Shown here: one piece after another, positions 27,521 through 36,983 of the stretch | Position numbering within the stretch: the stretch's first letter is position 1 | Layout: every line of letters starts with the position of its first letter | NCBI RefSeq assembly: GCF_003711395.1 | Contig: NZ_PJRJ01000024.1 | Coordinates: forward strand, 1 to 42,156 | Direction: 5' to 3' | From: Acinetobacter sp. B51(2017) | GTDB lineage: Bacteria; Pseudomonadota; Gammaproteobacteria; Pseudomonadales; Moraxellaceae | Length of the DNA stretch: 42,156 bases | Program-made: the position numbers and the translations under genes | The notes under the pieces: generated by a model | What the model was told of the DNA's origin: nothing | What the model saw: the letters and a program-made list of their open reading frames with translations, nothing else | Database searches by the model: none

Positions 27521-28021
27521 TTAGATACATTTAAAGTAGTCAAAGGGTTCTAAGCAGCTTTGGCAACGATATAAGGCTTTGCATGCTGTCGAACTAAATT
27601 CACTAAGTAATTGGGTGTCATGGCTCTGACAATGTGGACATTCAATGCCATCAGTTAATGCCATATGACTACCACAGCTATGTGCGTCCCCGCCTGGCGG
27701 TGCAATACCATAGGCTTTTAGTTTGGTTTTACCGCTGTCGCTCATCCAGTCGGTGCTCCATGCTTCAGACAAATCCACTACCACATTCACTGGGCTAAAG
27801 CCCGCGCCATGTAACGCTTCACTAATTTGTTGTTTTAATAAGTCTGTTGCAGGACAACCACTATAAGTCGGTGTCAGACGGACGACAATTTCCTCATCGG
27901 CATTGAGCTCAATGCCACGTACCATGCCTAAGTCTAAAATAGACAATACGGGTATTTCTGGGTCGGCCACGTTGGCTAAAATGTCCCAGCATTGGTCGGT
28001 ACAATGTTTAATTAAATTCAT
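27521..28021 (-). CDS. paaD: PaaD, phenylacetyl-CoA epoxidase maturation/assembly subunit
   Basis: This 166-residue protein has an N-terminal DUF59/MIP18-type domain (ADPEIPVLSILDLGMVRGI, LTPTYSGCPATDLL) and a C-terminal Cys-rich zinc-ribbon-like tail (two CxxC pairs in CPHC and CQSC). PaaD is required for a functional epoxidase, probably through Fe-S cluster assembly on PaaE. The start at 28021 (MNLIKH) is preferred to a GTG nine bases earlier because GGAG is nine bases from the ATG. Confidence 0.92.
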   Translation of the reverse strand: MNLIKHCTDQCWDILANVADPEIPVLSILDLGMVRGIELNADEEIVVRLTPTYSGCPATDLLKQQISEALHGAGFSPVNVVVDLSEAWSTDWMSDSGKTKLKAYGIAPPGGDAHSCGSHMALTDGIECPHCQSHDTQLLSEFSSTACKALYRCQSCLEPFDYFKCI

Positions 28022-28046
28022 CCGTCTCACTCCCTGTGATTGATGC

Positions 28047-28808
28047 TTACCACACCATATTTGGATAACTACGTTGCATGTATTGCAATTCTGCCAAGAT
28101 ATAACCTAAATGTTCGGTATGTAGACCTTGTTTAGCCCCTGTGCGATAAGCACCCAGCGCAGGTACAGTTAACTCAAAACGTTCTATGTCATTGAGCACA
28201 GTTTCGGTCCATAAGGTTTTTAACGCTGCCATATCTGGCAGTACATCTGCTTCAATTAAGGCTTGCTCATCTTCGGTGACGCTAAATAGTTCTTCGGTAA
28301 AGCGCCATAATTCATTTAACGCTGCTTGCGTTTTCTCATGTGCAAGCTCAGTACCTAAGCTTAAACGCGCCATCCATGTACTTGAAAAACGTACATGATA
28401 TTTAGCTTCTTTGAGTGATTTCACCGCAAATGCTGCTAATTCTGGCTGTGGGCTTGCTGTTAAGGCATTGAATAAAATGCGGTGATAATGATCCATTAAC
28501 CATTGACGTACCATGGTTTGGGCAAAGTCACCATTGGGTTGTTCAGTCAGCAATAAATTGCGATAGTCTCGCTCGTGGCGGAAATACGCCAATTGATCTT
28601 CATCTCGGCCTAAACCTTCTAGTTCACCTGCTAAGGTTAAGGCATTACGTGCTTGACCCAAGAGATCTAAACCAATATTCGCCAGTGCAATATCTAGCTC
28701 AAGTTCAGGGGCATGACCACACCACTGGGCCAAACGATGCGATAAAATCAGTTGACTGTCGCCAACATGTAATAAAAATTGTGCTAATCCAGCATTATTC
28801 ATCATCAT
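28047..28808 (-). CDS. paaC: Phenylacetyl-CoA epoxidase structural subunit PaaC
   Basis: PaaC is the catalytically inactive ferritin-like partner of PaaA in the epoxidase core. Its 253 residues include the HRLAQWCGHAPELELDIALANIGLDLLGQA region and KEAKYHVRFSSTW. Three consecutive ATG codons occur at the start; the third (28802) has the best spacing (seven bases) from GGGAG, so the true protein may be two residues shorter. Only six bases separate it from paaB. Confidence 0.94.
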   Translation of the reverse strand: MMMNNAGLAQFLLHVGDSQLILSHRLAQWCGHAPELELDIALANIGLDLLGQARNALTLAGELEGLGRDEDQLAYFRHERDYRNLLLTEQPNGDFAQTMVRQWLMDHYHRILFNALTASPQPELAAFAVKSLKEAKYHVRFSSTWMARLSLGTELAHEKTQAALNELWRFTEELFSVTEDEQALIEADVLPDMAALKTLWTETVLNDIERFELTVPALGAYRTGAKQGLHTEHLGYILAELQYMQRSYPNMVW

Positions 28809-28814
28809 TCTCCC

Positions 28815-29105
28815 TTACATGTGCTCAATGCCATCTGGGATGGTATAAAAAGTTGGATGACGATAAACCTTATCTGAAGATGGGTCAAAAAACTCTGCTT
28901 TTTCATCAGGTTGAGATGAGGTAATCAGTTCAGATTTTACCACCCAAATGCTAATCCCTTCATTACGACGGGTATAGACATCACGCGCATTTTGCAATGC
29001 AACTTCGTCATCTGATGCACGTAAGCTGCCCACATGGCGGTGGCTTAAACCTTGTTTGCTACGTACAAATACTTCGTATAATGACCAGTTATTTTTATTG
29101 TCCAT
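28815..29105 (-). CDS. paaB: Phenylacetyl-CoA epoxidase subunit PaaB
   Basis: This 96-residue small subunit holds the PaaAC heterodimers together. It contains the family segments WSLYEVFVRSKQGLSHRHVGSL, ALQNARDVYTRRNEG and FYTIPDGIEHM. AGGGA precedes the ATG at 29105. Length is standard (about 95). Confidence 0.95.
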   Translation of the reverse strand: MDNKNNWSLYEVFVRSKQGLSHRHVGSLRASDDEVALQNARDVYTRRNEGISIWVVKSELITSSQPDEKAEFFDPSSDKVYRHPTFYTIPDGIEHM

Positions 29106-29129
29106 GATTCACTTCCCTATTGATCTTAT

Positions 29130-30074
29130 TTAAGCAACTTTTTGTTCGGCATCTTTTTGCTGTTGTTTTTTTGCATAGACTGCAGCAGTTTCACGCACCC
29201 AAGCCCCACCTTCCCAAGCTTGTTTACGTGCTTGAATTCTTTCATGGTTACATGGGCCTTTGCCTGCCAATACCGCAAAAAACTCATCCCAATTCACTTC
29301 ACCAAATGTATATTGGCCTTTTTCTTCATCCCATTTCAGGTCAGGATCAGGCACAGTCAAGCCAAGCTGTAACACTTGGGGTACAGTGTTATCCACAAAT
29401 TTTTGGCGTAAATCATCATTGCTAAAACGCTTGATTTTCCAAGCCAGACTTTGTGCGCTGTTTGGTGAATTGTCATCATTTGGACCAAACATCATCAACG
29501 CTGGCCACCAGAAACGATTGACTGCATCTTGTGCCATTTGTTTTTGTTCAGGGGTACCTGCTGCCAATGCCATCATGGCTTCAAAACCTTGGCGTTGATG
29601 GAAACTTTCTTCTTTACAAATGCGTACCATGGCACGTGCATATGGTCCATACGAGGTACGACATAGCGCCACTTGGTTGACAATTGCCGCACCATCAACC
29701 AACCAACCAATCGCAGCGACATCTGCCCACGTTAAAGTTGGGTAGTTGAAAATTGATGAATATTTCATTTTGCCTGCAATCAGCTTATCCATCATGTCAT
29801 CACGATCAGCACCTAAGGTTTCGGCTGCGCTATATAGGTATAAACCATGTCCTGCTTCATCTTGTACCTTAGCCAAGAGCACTGCTTTACGTTTTAAGCT
29901 TGGTGCACGGGTAATCCAGTTACCTTCAGGCAACATACCCACCACTTCTGAATGACCATGTTGACCAATTTGACGGATCAGGGTTTTTCGGTAGGCATCT
30001 GGCATCCAATCTTTGGGCTCGATGGAAACGTCCTGTTGTATTTTTTGTTCAAATAATGCGGCTGCAGTTGTCAT
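29130..30074 (-). CDS. paaA: Phenylacetyl-CoA 1,2-epoxidase catalytic subunit PaaA
   Basis: PaaA is the di-iron subunit that adds one oxygen atom across C1-C2 of the aromatic ring of phenylacetyl-CoA. Metal-ligand motifs of the ferritin-like fold are present: [18 protein letters not shown] and [17 protein letters not shown]. Its 314 residues compare with 309 in E. coli. AGGA lies seven to eight bases before the ATG. It is first in the minus-strand operon, opposite paaZ. Confidence 0.96.
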   Translation of the reverse strand: MTTAAALFEQKIQQDVSIEPKDWMPDAYRKTLIRQIGQHGHSEVVGMLPEGNWITRAPSLKRKAVLLAKVQDEAGHGLYLYSAAETLGADRDDMMDKLIAGKMKYSSIFNYPTLTWADVAAIGWLVDGAAIVNQVALCRTSYGPYARAMVRICKEESFHQRQGFEAMMALAAGTPEQKQMAQDAVNRFWWPALMMFGPNDDNSPNSAQSLAWKIKRFSNDDLRQKFVDNTVPQVLQLGLTVPDPDLKWDEEKGQYTFGEVNWDEFFAVLAGKGPCNHERIQARKQAWEGGAWVRETAAVYAKKQQQKDAEQKVA

Positions 30075-30335
30075 GTTATTTTCCTCACTTATCCTAAGTG
30101 TGCTGCAATTAAGTTAAAACGATACATATTTAAAATCAATACATTTTTATTAGTATCATAAATTTATTGTAAATCAAATTAAATAAACTACTGTTTTTAT
30201 TTAATTTTATTTTTTTATTTTTTTCAAAAAATACAATTTTATAAAAAACATGATTGACTTTTAGTTATTTAAGCAGCAAATTAGCACACAATAATTCAAA
30301 CAAAACCATGGAATATAGGATAAGGAGTCAGTCAT
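30075..30335. promoter_or_regulatory. Divergent paaA / paaZ promoter region
   Basis: This very AT-rich 261-bp spacer must hold both promoters of the paa cluster. A TTGACT (30254-30259) can serve as a -35 for paaZ, but no good -10 follows at standard spacing. Two inverted GATAC half-sites (30121-30125 and 30153-30157, centres 32 bp apart, about three helical turns) lie on the paaA side and are candidates for PaaX binding. This is inference, not a match to a known consensus. Confidence 0.5.
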
Positions 30336-32432
30336 ATGCTTGATCTTGAACAACAACAAGACACGCCCGCTACACATGAAAGCCAAGAGTCAATTAAAGT
30401 TTTAAGTTCGTTGGTCTATGGTGAACAGTACACCTCTACACAAAACCTACGCCCGGTGTATCATGCCATTAGCGGTCAACTGATCTATGAAGTCAGCAGC
30501 CATGGCATTGATACGCAAAAAATTGTGCAATATGCCAAGCAAAAAGGTCGTGCTTTAGCAACTCTCACCTTCCATGAACGTGCCAATGCCTTAAAAAATA
30601 TCGCGCAATATTTAATGGAACGTAAGGAAGACTACTACCAGTTGGCTTATGCCACAGGTGTAACCCGTAAAGATGCTTGGATCGACATTGAAGGCGGAAT
30701 TGGTACCTTATTTGCCTATTCAAGTTTAGTACGCCGTGAACTCAGCGATGAAAAAATTTGGGTAGAAGATGCTTGGTTACCGTTATCAAAACAAGGCAAC
30801 TTTGGTGCAAAACACATTTTAACCCCGAAAGCGGGTGTGGCCGTGCATATTGATGCTTTTAACTTCCCAATTTGGGGCATGCTCGAAAAAATTGCGCCAA
30901 CCCTCTTGGCAGGTGTCCCGTGTATTGTTAAGCCTGCAACTGAAGGTGCTGAGCTAACACATGCTGTGGTGCGTGACATTTTAGCCAGCAATTTGTTACC
31001 TGAAGGTGCTCTACAGCTGATTTGTGGTCAAACTTATGATTTATTTGAGCATTTAGGCCCACAAGATACCATTACCTTTACTGGTTCTGCAGCGACAGGG
31101 CAAAGTTTACGCCAACATCCACACTTAAATCGTCATTCGATTGCCTTTACCATGGAAGCAGATTCAGTCAACAGTGCCATTTTAGTTGAAGATGCCGATG
31201 ACACTACGATTGATTTATTTGTACGTGAAGTTTTCCGTGAAATGACCACCAAAGCAGGACAAAAATGTACTGCCATTCGTCGTGCTTTTGTACCCCATAC
31301 TTTGATCAATACTGTACAAGAGCGTTTGATTGCAAAACTTGCCAAAGTGGTGGTAGGTGATCCTGCGCGTGAAGGCGTGACCATGGGTGCCTTAGCCAGC
31401 AAAAAACAGCAACAAGATGTCACAGCCAAAGTAGAACAATTGGCAAGCCAAGCAGAGGTGGTCTTGGGTAGTCATTTACGCCAAGACTTTAGCATTGATG
31501 CCGCGCAACCACAGCAAGGCGCATTCTATCCACCGACTTTACTGCGCTGTGATCAACCCAACCAAGCGGATGTAGTGCATAACATAGAAGCCTTTGGCCC
31601 TGTGTGTACCTTAATGCCTTACCAAAATCTCGATGAGCTTGCAGATTTGGTTGCGCGTGGTGAAGGCAGTTTGGTTGCTTCGATTGTACGTACACCCAAC
31701 AGCCAAGTCGAAGCCTTATTGGCTGCGATTGCACCGTGGCATGGTCGTGTACACATTTTAGATGAGCAAAATGCTAAAGAAAGTACAGGTCACGGTTCAC
31801 CCCTGCCTTATTTAGTCCATGGTGGTCCAGGTCGTGCTGGCGGTGGCGAAGAACTTGGGGGGTTACGTGCCGTAAAACATTATATGCAACGTACTGCAAT
31901 TCAAGGTTCACCAAATGCTTTAACCCAAGTTGGACACAGTTGGACGGCAGGCGCTGAATTCTTTGCTGACCGTGTGCATCCATTTAAAAAATCATTTGAT
32001 GAGTTACGTATTGGTGAGCGTTTACTCACAGCACGCCGCACCATTACCGAAGCCGATATTGTCAGCTTTGCGGGTTTAAGTGGTGATTACTTCTATGCAC
32101 ACATGGATAAACTTGGTGCTGCTGAATCCCTATTTGGTGAACGTGTAGCGCATGGCTACTTTGTGGTATCTGCAGCAGCCGGCTTATTTGTTGACGCTGC
32201 GGTTGGCCCTGTGATTGCCAACTACGGTATGGACAATCTACGTTTTGTAGAGCCAGTGAAGATTGGCGATACCATTCAAGTCGAACTGACTTGTAAACAA
32301 AAGACCCCTAAAATCTTAAAAGACCCAACGCAAAAACCGCATGGCGTAGTGGTGTGGGATATTAAAGTCAAAAACCAACGTGATGAGCTGGTTGCGACTT
32401 ATGATATTTTGACCTTAGTCGAACGTGATTAA
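30336..32432 (+). CDS. paaZ: PaaZ, oxepin-CoA hydrolase / 3-oxo-5,6-dehydrosuberyl-CoA semialdehyde dehydrogenase
   Basis: The bifunctional 698-residue enzyme has an N-terminal NADP+-dependent aldehyde dehydrogenase domain (about 20-535: GAKHILTPKAGVAVHIDAFNF, TFTGSAATGQSL, TMEADSVNS, and the nucleophilic cysteine in KAGQKCTAIRR). Its C-terminal MaoC-like hydratase domain (about 555-690: ADIVSFAGLSGDYFYAHMD, VAHGYFVVSAAAG) opens the oxepin ring. AAGGAG lies eight bases before the ATG. It is transcribed divergently from paaA, as in E. coli. Its stop is only four bases from the convergent viaA stop. Confidence 0.96.
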   Translation: MLDLEQQQDTPATHESQESIKVLSSLVYGEQYTSTQNLRPVYHAISGQLIYEVSSHGIDTQKIVQYAKQKGRALATLTFHERANALKNIAQYLMERKEDYYQLAYATGVTRKDAWIDIEGGIGTLFAYSSLVRRELSDEKIWVEDAWLPLSKQGNFGAKHILTPKAGVAVHIDAFNFPIWGMLEKIAPTLLAGVPCIVKPATEGAELTHAVVRDILASNLLPEGALQLICGQTYDLFEHLGPQDTITFTGSAATGQSLRQHPHLNRHSIAFTMEADSVNSAILVEDADDTTIDLFVREVFREMTTKAGQKCTAIRRAFVPHTLINTVQERLIAKLAKVVVGDPAREGVTMGALASKKQQQDVTAKVEQLASQAEVVLGSHLRQDFSIDAAQPQQGAFYPPTLLRCDQPNQADVVHNIEAFGPVCTLMPYQNLDELADLVARGEGSLVASIVRTPNSQVEALLAAIAPWHGRVHILDEQNAKESTGHGSPLPYLVHGGPGRAGGGEELGGLRAVKHYMQRTAIQGSPNALTQVGHSWTAGAEFFADRVHPFKKSFDELRIGERLLTARRTITEADIVSFAGLSGDYFYAHMDKLGAAESLFGERVAHGYFVVSAAAGLFVDAAVGPVIANYGMDNLRFVEPVKIGDTIQVELTCKQKTPKILKDPTQKPHGVVVWDIKVKNQRDELVATYDILTLVERD

Positions 32433-32436
32433 TCCG

Positions 32437-33888
32437 CTAACGCTGTTTTGATTGCAGGGCAAGTTCAAGGACTTGCCCTGTTTTAGCTTGATAAATCCAT
32501 TGATGATCAAATAAGCCTAAATTCAAATGATCAAAACGGAAATTACCAATCGCCACAGCATAAAAGCCATGTCCATCTTGCTTGGCTGTTTCAATATTTT
32601 GCATCAAGTCTTCTGGTAAATATCCCATAATAAAATCGGACACGACAATCACATCAGCATTGCTAAAATCTGGTGCTTCTAGCATATCAATGGTATGGCT
32701 TAAAGCTGGAATAATATCGGTACCACCATAAAAAGATTGCCTTAAAAACTGCAATAAATCCTCAAGGCCTTGCGCTTTGGCCAACTGTAAAGTGGTCAAC
32801 TGCGTCGAAAAGTTAATCAAATACATCGGACGCTGTTGTTTCATGGCTTGCATAGCTAAAAATAGGGTTAAAGCTTTGGCAATCAGTTCAGGCTGACCAT
32901 GCATCGAACCGCTAGTATCTAAACACAGTACCATGGGTCCTTTTTGCCCCAATTGTTTCTTTTGCTGTTGTTGCCGATCAATGACTTTGGCTTGCGTTTG
33001 ACCTTGCATGCTAAAGCTCATCAGATTTTCTTCTAAGTATTTTAAATCAAATAAAATTTCTAACTCAGGATCAGCAAGTAGAGCCAATTCATGCGGCAAG
33101 GTATTTTTTAAATCACGCGCCAATTGTATGCCAATTAATTCTTCTTGCACTTGATCGCTGTGCATAGCCACGTAAGCATCAGGAGGCAGTTGTAAAGAGG
33201 CGGCACGACGTGGAGATTGAGAGGGTTGGGCAGAACCTAAACTTTTAGCCAAGCGTAATAACTCAGGATCTTGCTCTAAATAGTCACACCATTGTTGAAA
33301 TTGATCTAAATCTTGCGTGGTCAACTTGCCTTTGGAATAGTCAATAAAGATACCGGTATCTAAACCTAAAGTGTCTTTATGTTTGGCCATACGTTGTAAA
33401 CTGGCCAAAAAATCTTTCATATCATCCAAAAAAGCATCGCGCTGCAACGCCAATTGCTCAAATTCCCATGCTGCTACAGCTTCAGTTAATTTACGCTGCC
33501 ATTTATCACGTAATAACTGAAATTGTAGATCACGAAATATTGGATCTTGTAGACGTTGCAATTGTTGCGGCTGTTGCCAAAACTCAGCCAAATCCGACCA
33601 GCCCAACAATTGACTAAACACTTGATAATCCGCCAATAATTGCTGAAATTCTGCCACACTGACCTGTGTTAGTTGCAGCCAATCTTCAAGTTGTTGTTCT
33701 GCTTGTAAATACGGATGTTGCTGATCTAAATTTGATTTGGCTTGATAAGCCCATTCCTGCACTTTTTGTTCAACATGCTGCTGGACTTTATGATCACTTA
33801 AATAATGTTTGAGGCTAGAGTCAGCTAAGTTTTGCATTAATTGCTCAGTCGCCGCAGTTAATGCCGTAGCTGTATTTAAGCTTGGCAT
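32437..33888 (-). CDS. viaA: ViaA-type VWA-domain protein
   Basis: This 483-residue protein has a long helical N-terminal region and a C-terminal von Willebrand A domain with a MIDAS motif (VLCLDTSGSMHG, aspartate near residue 324) and the threonine loop FYGGTDIIPAL. ViaA partners the AAA+ ATPase RavA; in E. coli the pair influences respiratory complexes and aminoglycoside sensitivity. The start at 33888 (MPSLNTA) is chosen because GGAG lies six bases upstream. It overlaps the ravA stop by 13 bp, indicating translational coupling. It is convergent with paaZ. Confidence 0.88.
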   Translation of the reverse strand: MPSLNTATALTAATEQLMQNLADSSLKHYLSDHKVQQHVEQKVQEWAYQAKSNLDQQHPYLQAEQQLEDWLQLTQVSVAEFQQLLADYQVFSQLLGWSDLAEFWQQPQQLQRLQDPIFRDLQFQLLRDKWQRKLTEAVAAWEFEQLALQRDAFLDDMKDFLASLQRMAKHKDTLGLDTGIFIDYSKGKLTTQDLDQFQQWCDYLEQDPELLRLAKSLGSAQPSQSPRRAASLQLPPDAYVAMHSDQVQEELIGIQLARDLKNTLPHELALLADPELEILFDLKYLEENLMSFSMQGQTQAKVIDRQQQQKKQLGQKGPMVLCLDTSGSMHGQPELIAKALTLFLAMQAMKQQRPMYLINFSTQLTTLQLAKAQGLEDLLQFLRQSFYGGTDIIPALSHTIDMLEAPDFSNADVIVVSDFIMGYLPEDLMQNIETAKQDGHGFYAVAIGNFRFDHLNLGLFDHQWIYQAKTGQVLELALQSKQR

Positions 33889-35378
33889 AACTGCTCCAAA
33901 CGCACACAATCTTGCAACTGTAAGGCATAATATTGCAACTGCTGTTCAGTAGCTTGAATCAAACTTTGAATCTGCTGATCTGCCACAAAAATCGAAGTGA
34001 AATCTGCTTTTTGCGTGTTAAAACGTTGGCTTAAACTGTGCTGCTGCTGTAATAATTGTGCTTTAATTTCTGCCAGTTGCTGCTGTAATTGTTGCTGTTG
34101 TTCAGGTTTCAAATGCTGACGTAGGCTGCCTTTGGCATATTTAATACTTGGCGTCACCACTTCTTCTAAACCGTAATAGCCGCCTTTTAAAGTACATTGG
34201 CGCGTGCCATTAAAATTACACACAATGCCACGAATTTCTTCGCCTTGTGCATCAATGGCAAAAAAGTCTTTATTGGTCCCCATTTTATCTAAGGCCAAAT
34301 ACAGAGCTTGATCTTGATAATGATGATCTAAATTGGTGACGGCATGTAGATAATCCTGTCCCTTGATTAAATAGCTATAATAGACATCATCGGTATAATA
34401 AAAATAATTTAGAATTTCTTGTTCAAGCTGTTCTTTTTTATGAATTAAATCATCTAGCGCCAAATCATGGTAAAGCCCACGCAATAGCACTTGATCTAAA
34501 ATTTGCTCCACAAATGCCACATCTTCAAGCTGATTCCATAAACAATGTTTTACAATAAATAAATCACTGATAATGACCATATCACGTCCATTTAAAAACG
34601 CGGCTGCTTTAATTAAATAGGCAATGCGCTGCCAGCGACGATCCGAAATATAAATCTGTTGATCAGCAAATTGTTGCTGCAATTGCGCACGAATTTGGCT
34701 AAATGCATAGAGTACATTGTCAGGCAGTACCACTTGATAAATTTGCTCTCGCCATGCCAATAATTCATCACGACTAATTTTTAAGTCTTCACTGACTTTA
34801 AGTTTACTGCTACTTGGAGCAGCCTTTAATAAGGCAAAGAAGTGCTGCTGTGCTTGAATAGGTTGCACCTGTAAACGCAAAATAAAGCGGTCATATAATG
34901 CATCAAGTCCTTGCTCGGCTTGTGGAATTTCATTAGAGGCGCTGATGAGTACTTTTAGCGGCACTTGTTGCAATACATCGCCATTTTTGAAGGTTTTTTC
35001 ATTGAGCAGCGTAAGCAAGGTGTTTAAAATCGCGGGACTGGCTTTCCAAATTTCATCTAAAAAGGCAAATTCAGCTTTAGGTAAATAATGCTCGGTTTTA
35101 CGGGTATATTGATCTAGCTTTAAGGCTTTTAATGACACTGGCCCAAATAATTCTTCTGGGGTGCTAAAGCGGTTCATTAAATATTCAAAATATTCAGAAA
35201 CTTCAAAGCCTGCTGCTACACGACGTGAAATTAAACTTTTGGCTGTGCCGGGGGCACCATATAAAAAACTGTTAGCGCCTGCCACACCTGCCAATACACA
35301 CAGCGCAATAGTTTGTTCACGTTCAAACATGTGCTCAGATAATGTTTGAATTAAATTACGCATTCGCTGTTGCATCAT
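33876..35378 (-). CDS. ravA: RavA-type MoxR-family AAA+ ATPase
   Basis: This 500-residue AAA+ protein has Walker A GAPGTAKS at 41-48 and Walker B FAFLDE at 104-109. The stretches YLMNRFSTPEELFGP and ASNEIPQAEQGLDALYDRF match recalled E. coli RavA. The AAA+ module extends to about 310 and is followed by the RavA-specific region (KGGYYGLEEVVTP). A Gln-rich coiled coil (about 420-480) ends the protein. Standard RavA length is about 498. The first two codons are both ATG, with no strong ribosome binding site. In Enterobacteria RavA also binds LdcI; no ldc gene is seen here, so that partner may be absent. Confidence 0.9.
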   Translation of the reverse strand: MMQQRMRNLIQTLSEHMFEREQTIALCVLAGVAGANSFLYGAPGTAKSLISRRVAAGFEVSEYFEYLMNRFSTPEELFGPVSLKALKLDQYTRKTEHYLPKAEFAFLDEIWKASPAILNTLLTLLNEKTFKNGDVLQQVPLKVLISASNEIPQAEQGLDALYDRFILRLQVQPIQAQQHFFALLKAAPSSSKLKVSEDLKISRDELLAWREQIYQVVLPDNVLYAFSQIRAQLQQQFADQQIYISDRRWQRIAYLIKAAAFLNGRDMVIISDLFIVKHCLWNQLEDVAFVEQILDQVLLRGLYHDLALDDLIHKKEQLEQEILNYFYYTDDVYYSYLIKGQDYLHAVTNLDHHYQDQALYLALDKMGTNKDFFAIDAQGEEIRGIVCNFNGTRQCTLKGGYYGLEEVVTPSIKYAKGSLRQHLKPEQQQQLQQQLAEIKAQLLQQQHSLSQRFNTQKADFTSIFVADQQIQSLIQATEQQLQYYALQLQDCVRLEQLCQA

Positions 35379-35746
35379 GACCGATCATCTTGTAGCAGAA
35401 AACTAGATTGTAACCATGAATTGGCTCAAAAATAAATCAAAGCTTTCATGTTTGCTGTTTTAAACAGCAATCGAGAACACACTTAACCACGCGAATACTT
35501 TGCTTAAAACTTGGCTAGGCGTATTTTGAGCAGATGAACTAAAGAAAGCGTAAGGACTCTCTCCTTCCCCTACGCTTTCTAATGGCAAAATAGTAACGTG
35601 ATTTTTAAAGCAAGTAAAAACGATCTTTATTATTATAAAAATCATTTTTACCGATGGTTTAAAATTAAAACGCTAAATTTTAATCATTTACTGGAGTCAA
35701 CATTGTCATCTAGTACGGTCAATCACTATCGTTTAAATGCAGTATC
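35379..35746. other. Intergenic region upstream of ravA with structured elements
   Basis: No convincing gene is seen. Two dyads stand out. TTGCTGTTT-t-AAACAGCAA (35452-35470) is a near-perfect palindrome about 75 bp upstream of ravA and could be an operator. A 10-bp perfect inverted repeat (35543-35580) encloses a second smaller hairpin. A 61-codon minus-strand frame (35460-35645) crosses both dyads, lacks a good ribosome binding site and is judged spurious. Confidence 0.5.
35543..35580. repeat. Nested perfect hairpin
   Basis: agaaagcgta (35543-35552) and tacgctttct (35571-35580) pair perfectly, and inside the loop aagga/tcctt pairs again. There is no T-tract on the plus strand and only a weak one on the minus strand, so it is not a standard terminator. 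Confidence 0.7.
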
Positions 35747-36160
35747 TTATTCTGTACGCATTAATGCAAATGTGGCCACTGCATGCGCAATCATGTCTGT
35801 ATTACCGTCAGAATACATACTCATTTCAGCTGTGGCTAAATTTTTACCCGCTTTTAAAATTTTAGTATGCACAATAATCGCCTGATCTGCTGCTGCACGG
35901 CGCAAAAAATTAATATTTAAATTCGTAGTGAATGCACTCGGAATAATACCTTGATCGGCCATAATGCCTATATAAGCGGCAAAATCGGCAATTTGCATTA
36001 AGGTTGGTCCAGATACCGTCGCTCCAGGACGTAAATCTTCTTCTTGAATATGACGTTTTAAGATGGTGCGGTCGGGTAAAATTTGTTCAAGCTGAAATTT
36101 TTGCATAGCACGCGGAAAATGTGTGACTAAATGCTGTTGTAACTCAAGCAGTGCTAACAT
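35747..36160 (-). CDS. PaaI-like hotdog-fold thioesterase
   Basis: This 137-residue protein has the hotdog PaaI/YiiD-type layout: EEDLRPGATVSGPTLMQIADFAAYIGIM (central helix with the Gly-x-x-Ser-Gly-Pro entry) and AFTTNLNINFLRRAAADQAIIVHTKILKAGK. The start at 36160 (MLALLELQQ) is chosen because AAGGA lies six bases upstream; in-frame starts further up overlap the terminator of the next gene. Such proteins hydrolyse acyl- or aryl-acyl-CoA. The operon-encoded PaaI is missing here, so this is a candidate substitute, but its sequence is not diagnostic. Confidence 0.8.
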   Translation of the reverse strand: MLALLELQQHLVTHFPRAMQKFQLEQILPDRTILKRHIQEEDLRPGATVSGPTLMQIADFAAYIGIMADQGIIPSAFTTNLNINFLRRAAADQAIIVHTKILKAGKNLATAEMSMYSDGNTDMIAHAVATFALMRTE

Positions 36161-36199
36161 AATGGTCCTTGCTGTGATTTTTATTGTTGCCTTGAGCAT

Positions 36200-36234
36200 A
36201 AAAAAACGCCAAAGTACATGCAAGTACTTTAGCG
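36200..36234 (-). terminator. Terminator after the PfpI-family gene
   Basis: On the minus strand, cgctaaagtac pairs with gtactttggcg (one wobble) and is followed by seven T, 25 bases after the stop of the PfpI-family gene. Confidence 0.85.
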
Positions 36235-36258
36235 CTGTATTGTTGATAAAATGAAATT

Positions 36259-36804
36259 TTAGCGTGCTAGCTCTTGCAACACCGCTTGATTAAAAGCGGG
36301 GATATCATCAGGACAACGAGAAGTGATCAACACCCAATCCTGCATCGTACAACGTTGTACTTCCTGATCGACCCAGTTGCCTCCAGCATGTTGTAAATCT
36401 AAGCGAATACTGTGATAAGAGGTTAAGGTTTTGCCCTGAATACGTTCAGCATCAATCAATACCCAAGGCGAATGACAAATGGCAGCAATCGGACGGCCTT
36501 GATCGCTAAAATGCTGAATAATACGCTGCGCATCTGCATCAATACGTAGCTGATCGGCATTAACCGTACCACCTGGGATTAATAATAAAGCATAATCATC
36601 TACATTCACTGAACTTAAGCTGCTATCTGGCTCAAAATCAATGGCTGGCTTACTATCATGCTCTACGGTGCGTACAGCTTTATTTTCAATTGCAGCGTGA
36701 ATGGCTTCTATACCTTTACTGCGTAAAAATTCCAGCGGTTGCTGTAATTCAGCCAGCTCGACTCCCGCATTTGAGGTCATGATAAGCACTTTTTTCTGAC
36801 TCAT
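36259..36804 (-). CDS. DJ-1/PfpI-family protein
   Basis: This 181-residue class-I-amidotransferase-fold protein has the nucleophile elbow AAICHSPWVLID and the acidic residue in NAGVELAEL near the N-terminus, as in PfpI/YhbO/YraA-type stress proteins reported as glyoxalase/deglycase or protease-like. LLIPGGTVNADQLR is the conserved PGG turn. The start at 36804 (MSQKKVLIM) is preferred to the ATG six bases earlier because AAGGA lies six bases from it and directly abuts the other. The real substrate is unknown. Confidence 0.85.
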   Translation of the reverse strand: MSQKKVLIMTSNAGVELAELQQPLEFLRSKGIEAIHAAIENKAVRTVEHDSKPAIDFEPDSSLSSVNVDDYALLLIPGGTVNADQLRIDADAQRIIQHFSDQGRPIAAICHSPWVLIDAERIQGKTLTSYHSIRLDLQHAGGNWVDQEVQRCTMQDWVLITSRCPDDIPAFNQAVLQELAR

Positions 36805-36983
36805 ACTCATTCCTTCTCATATTTTTTTGCGCCTCATTTACTGTAAAGCAAATCCAGTCAGATCAGGTTGAGTTATATAGTGCCTATGTATGTTTATGCA
36901 GGATTTCAGCAGCAGATTGTAAATTTGGATCAATTTGCTTGTATAAATTTTATAAGCTTATCTTTCAACCAAGGAGTATTGCG

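Noticed and set aside
35460..35645. 61-codon minus-strand frame upstream of ravA
   Set aside because: It has no good ribosome binding site, crosses two dyads and has an unusual composition; treated as non-coding.
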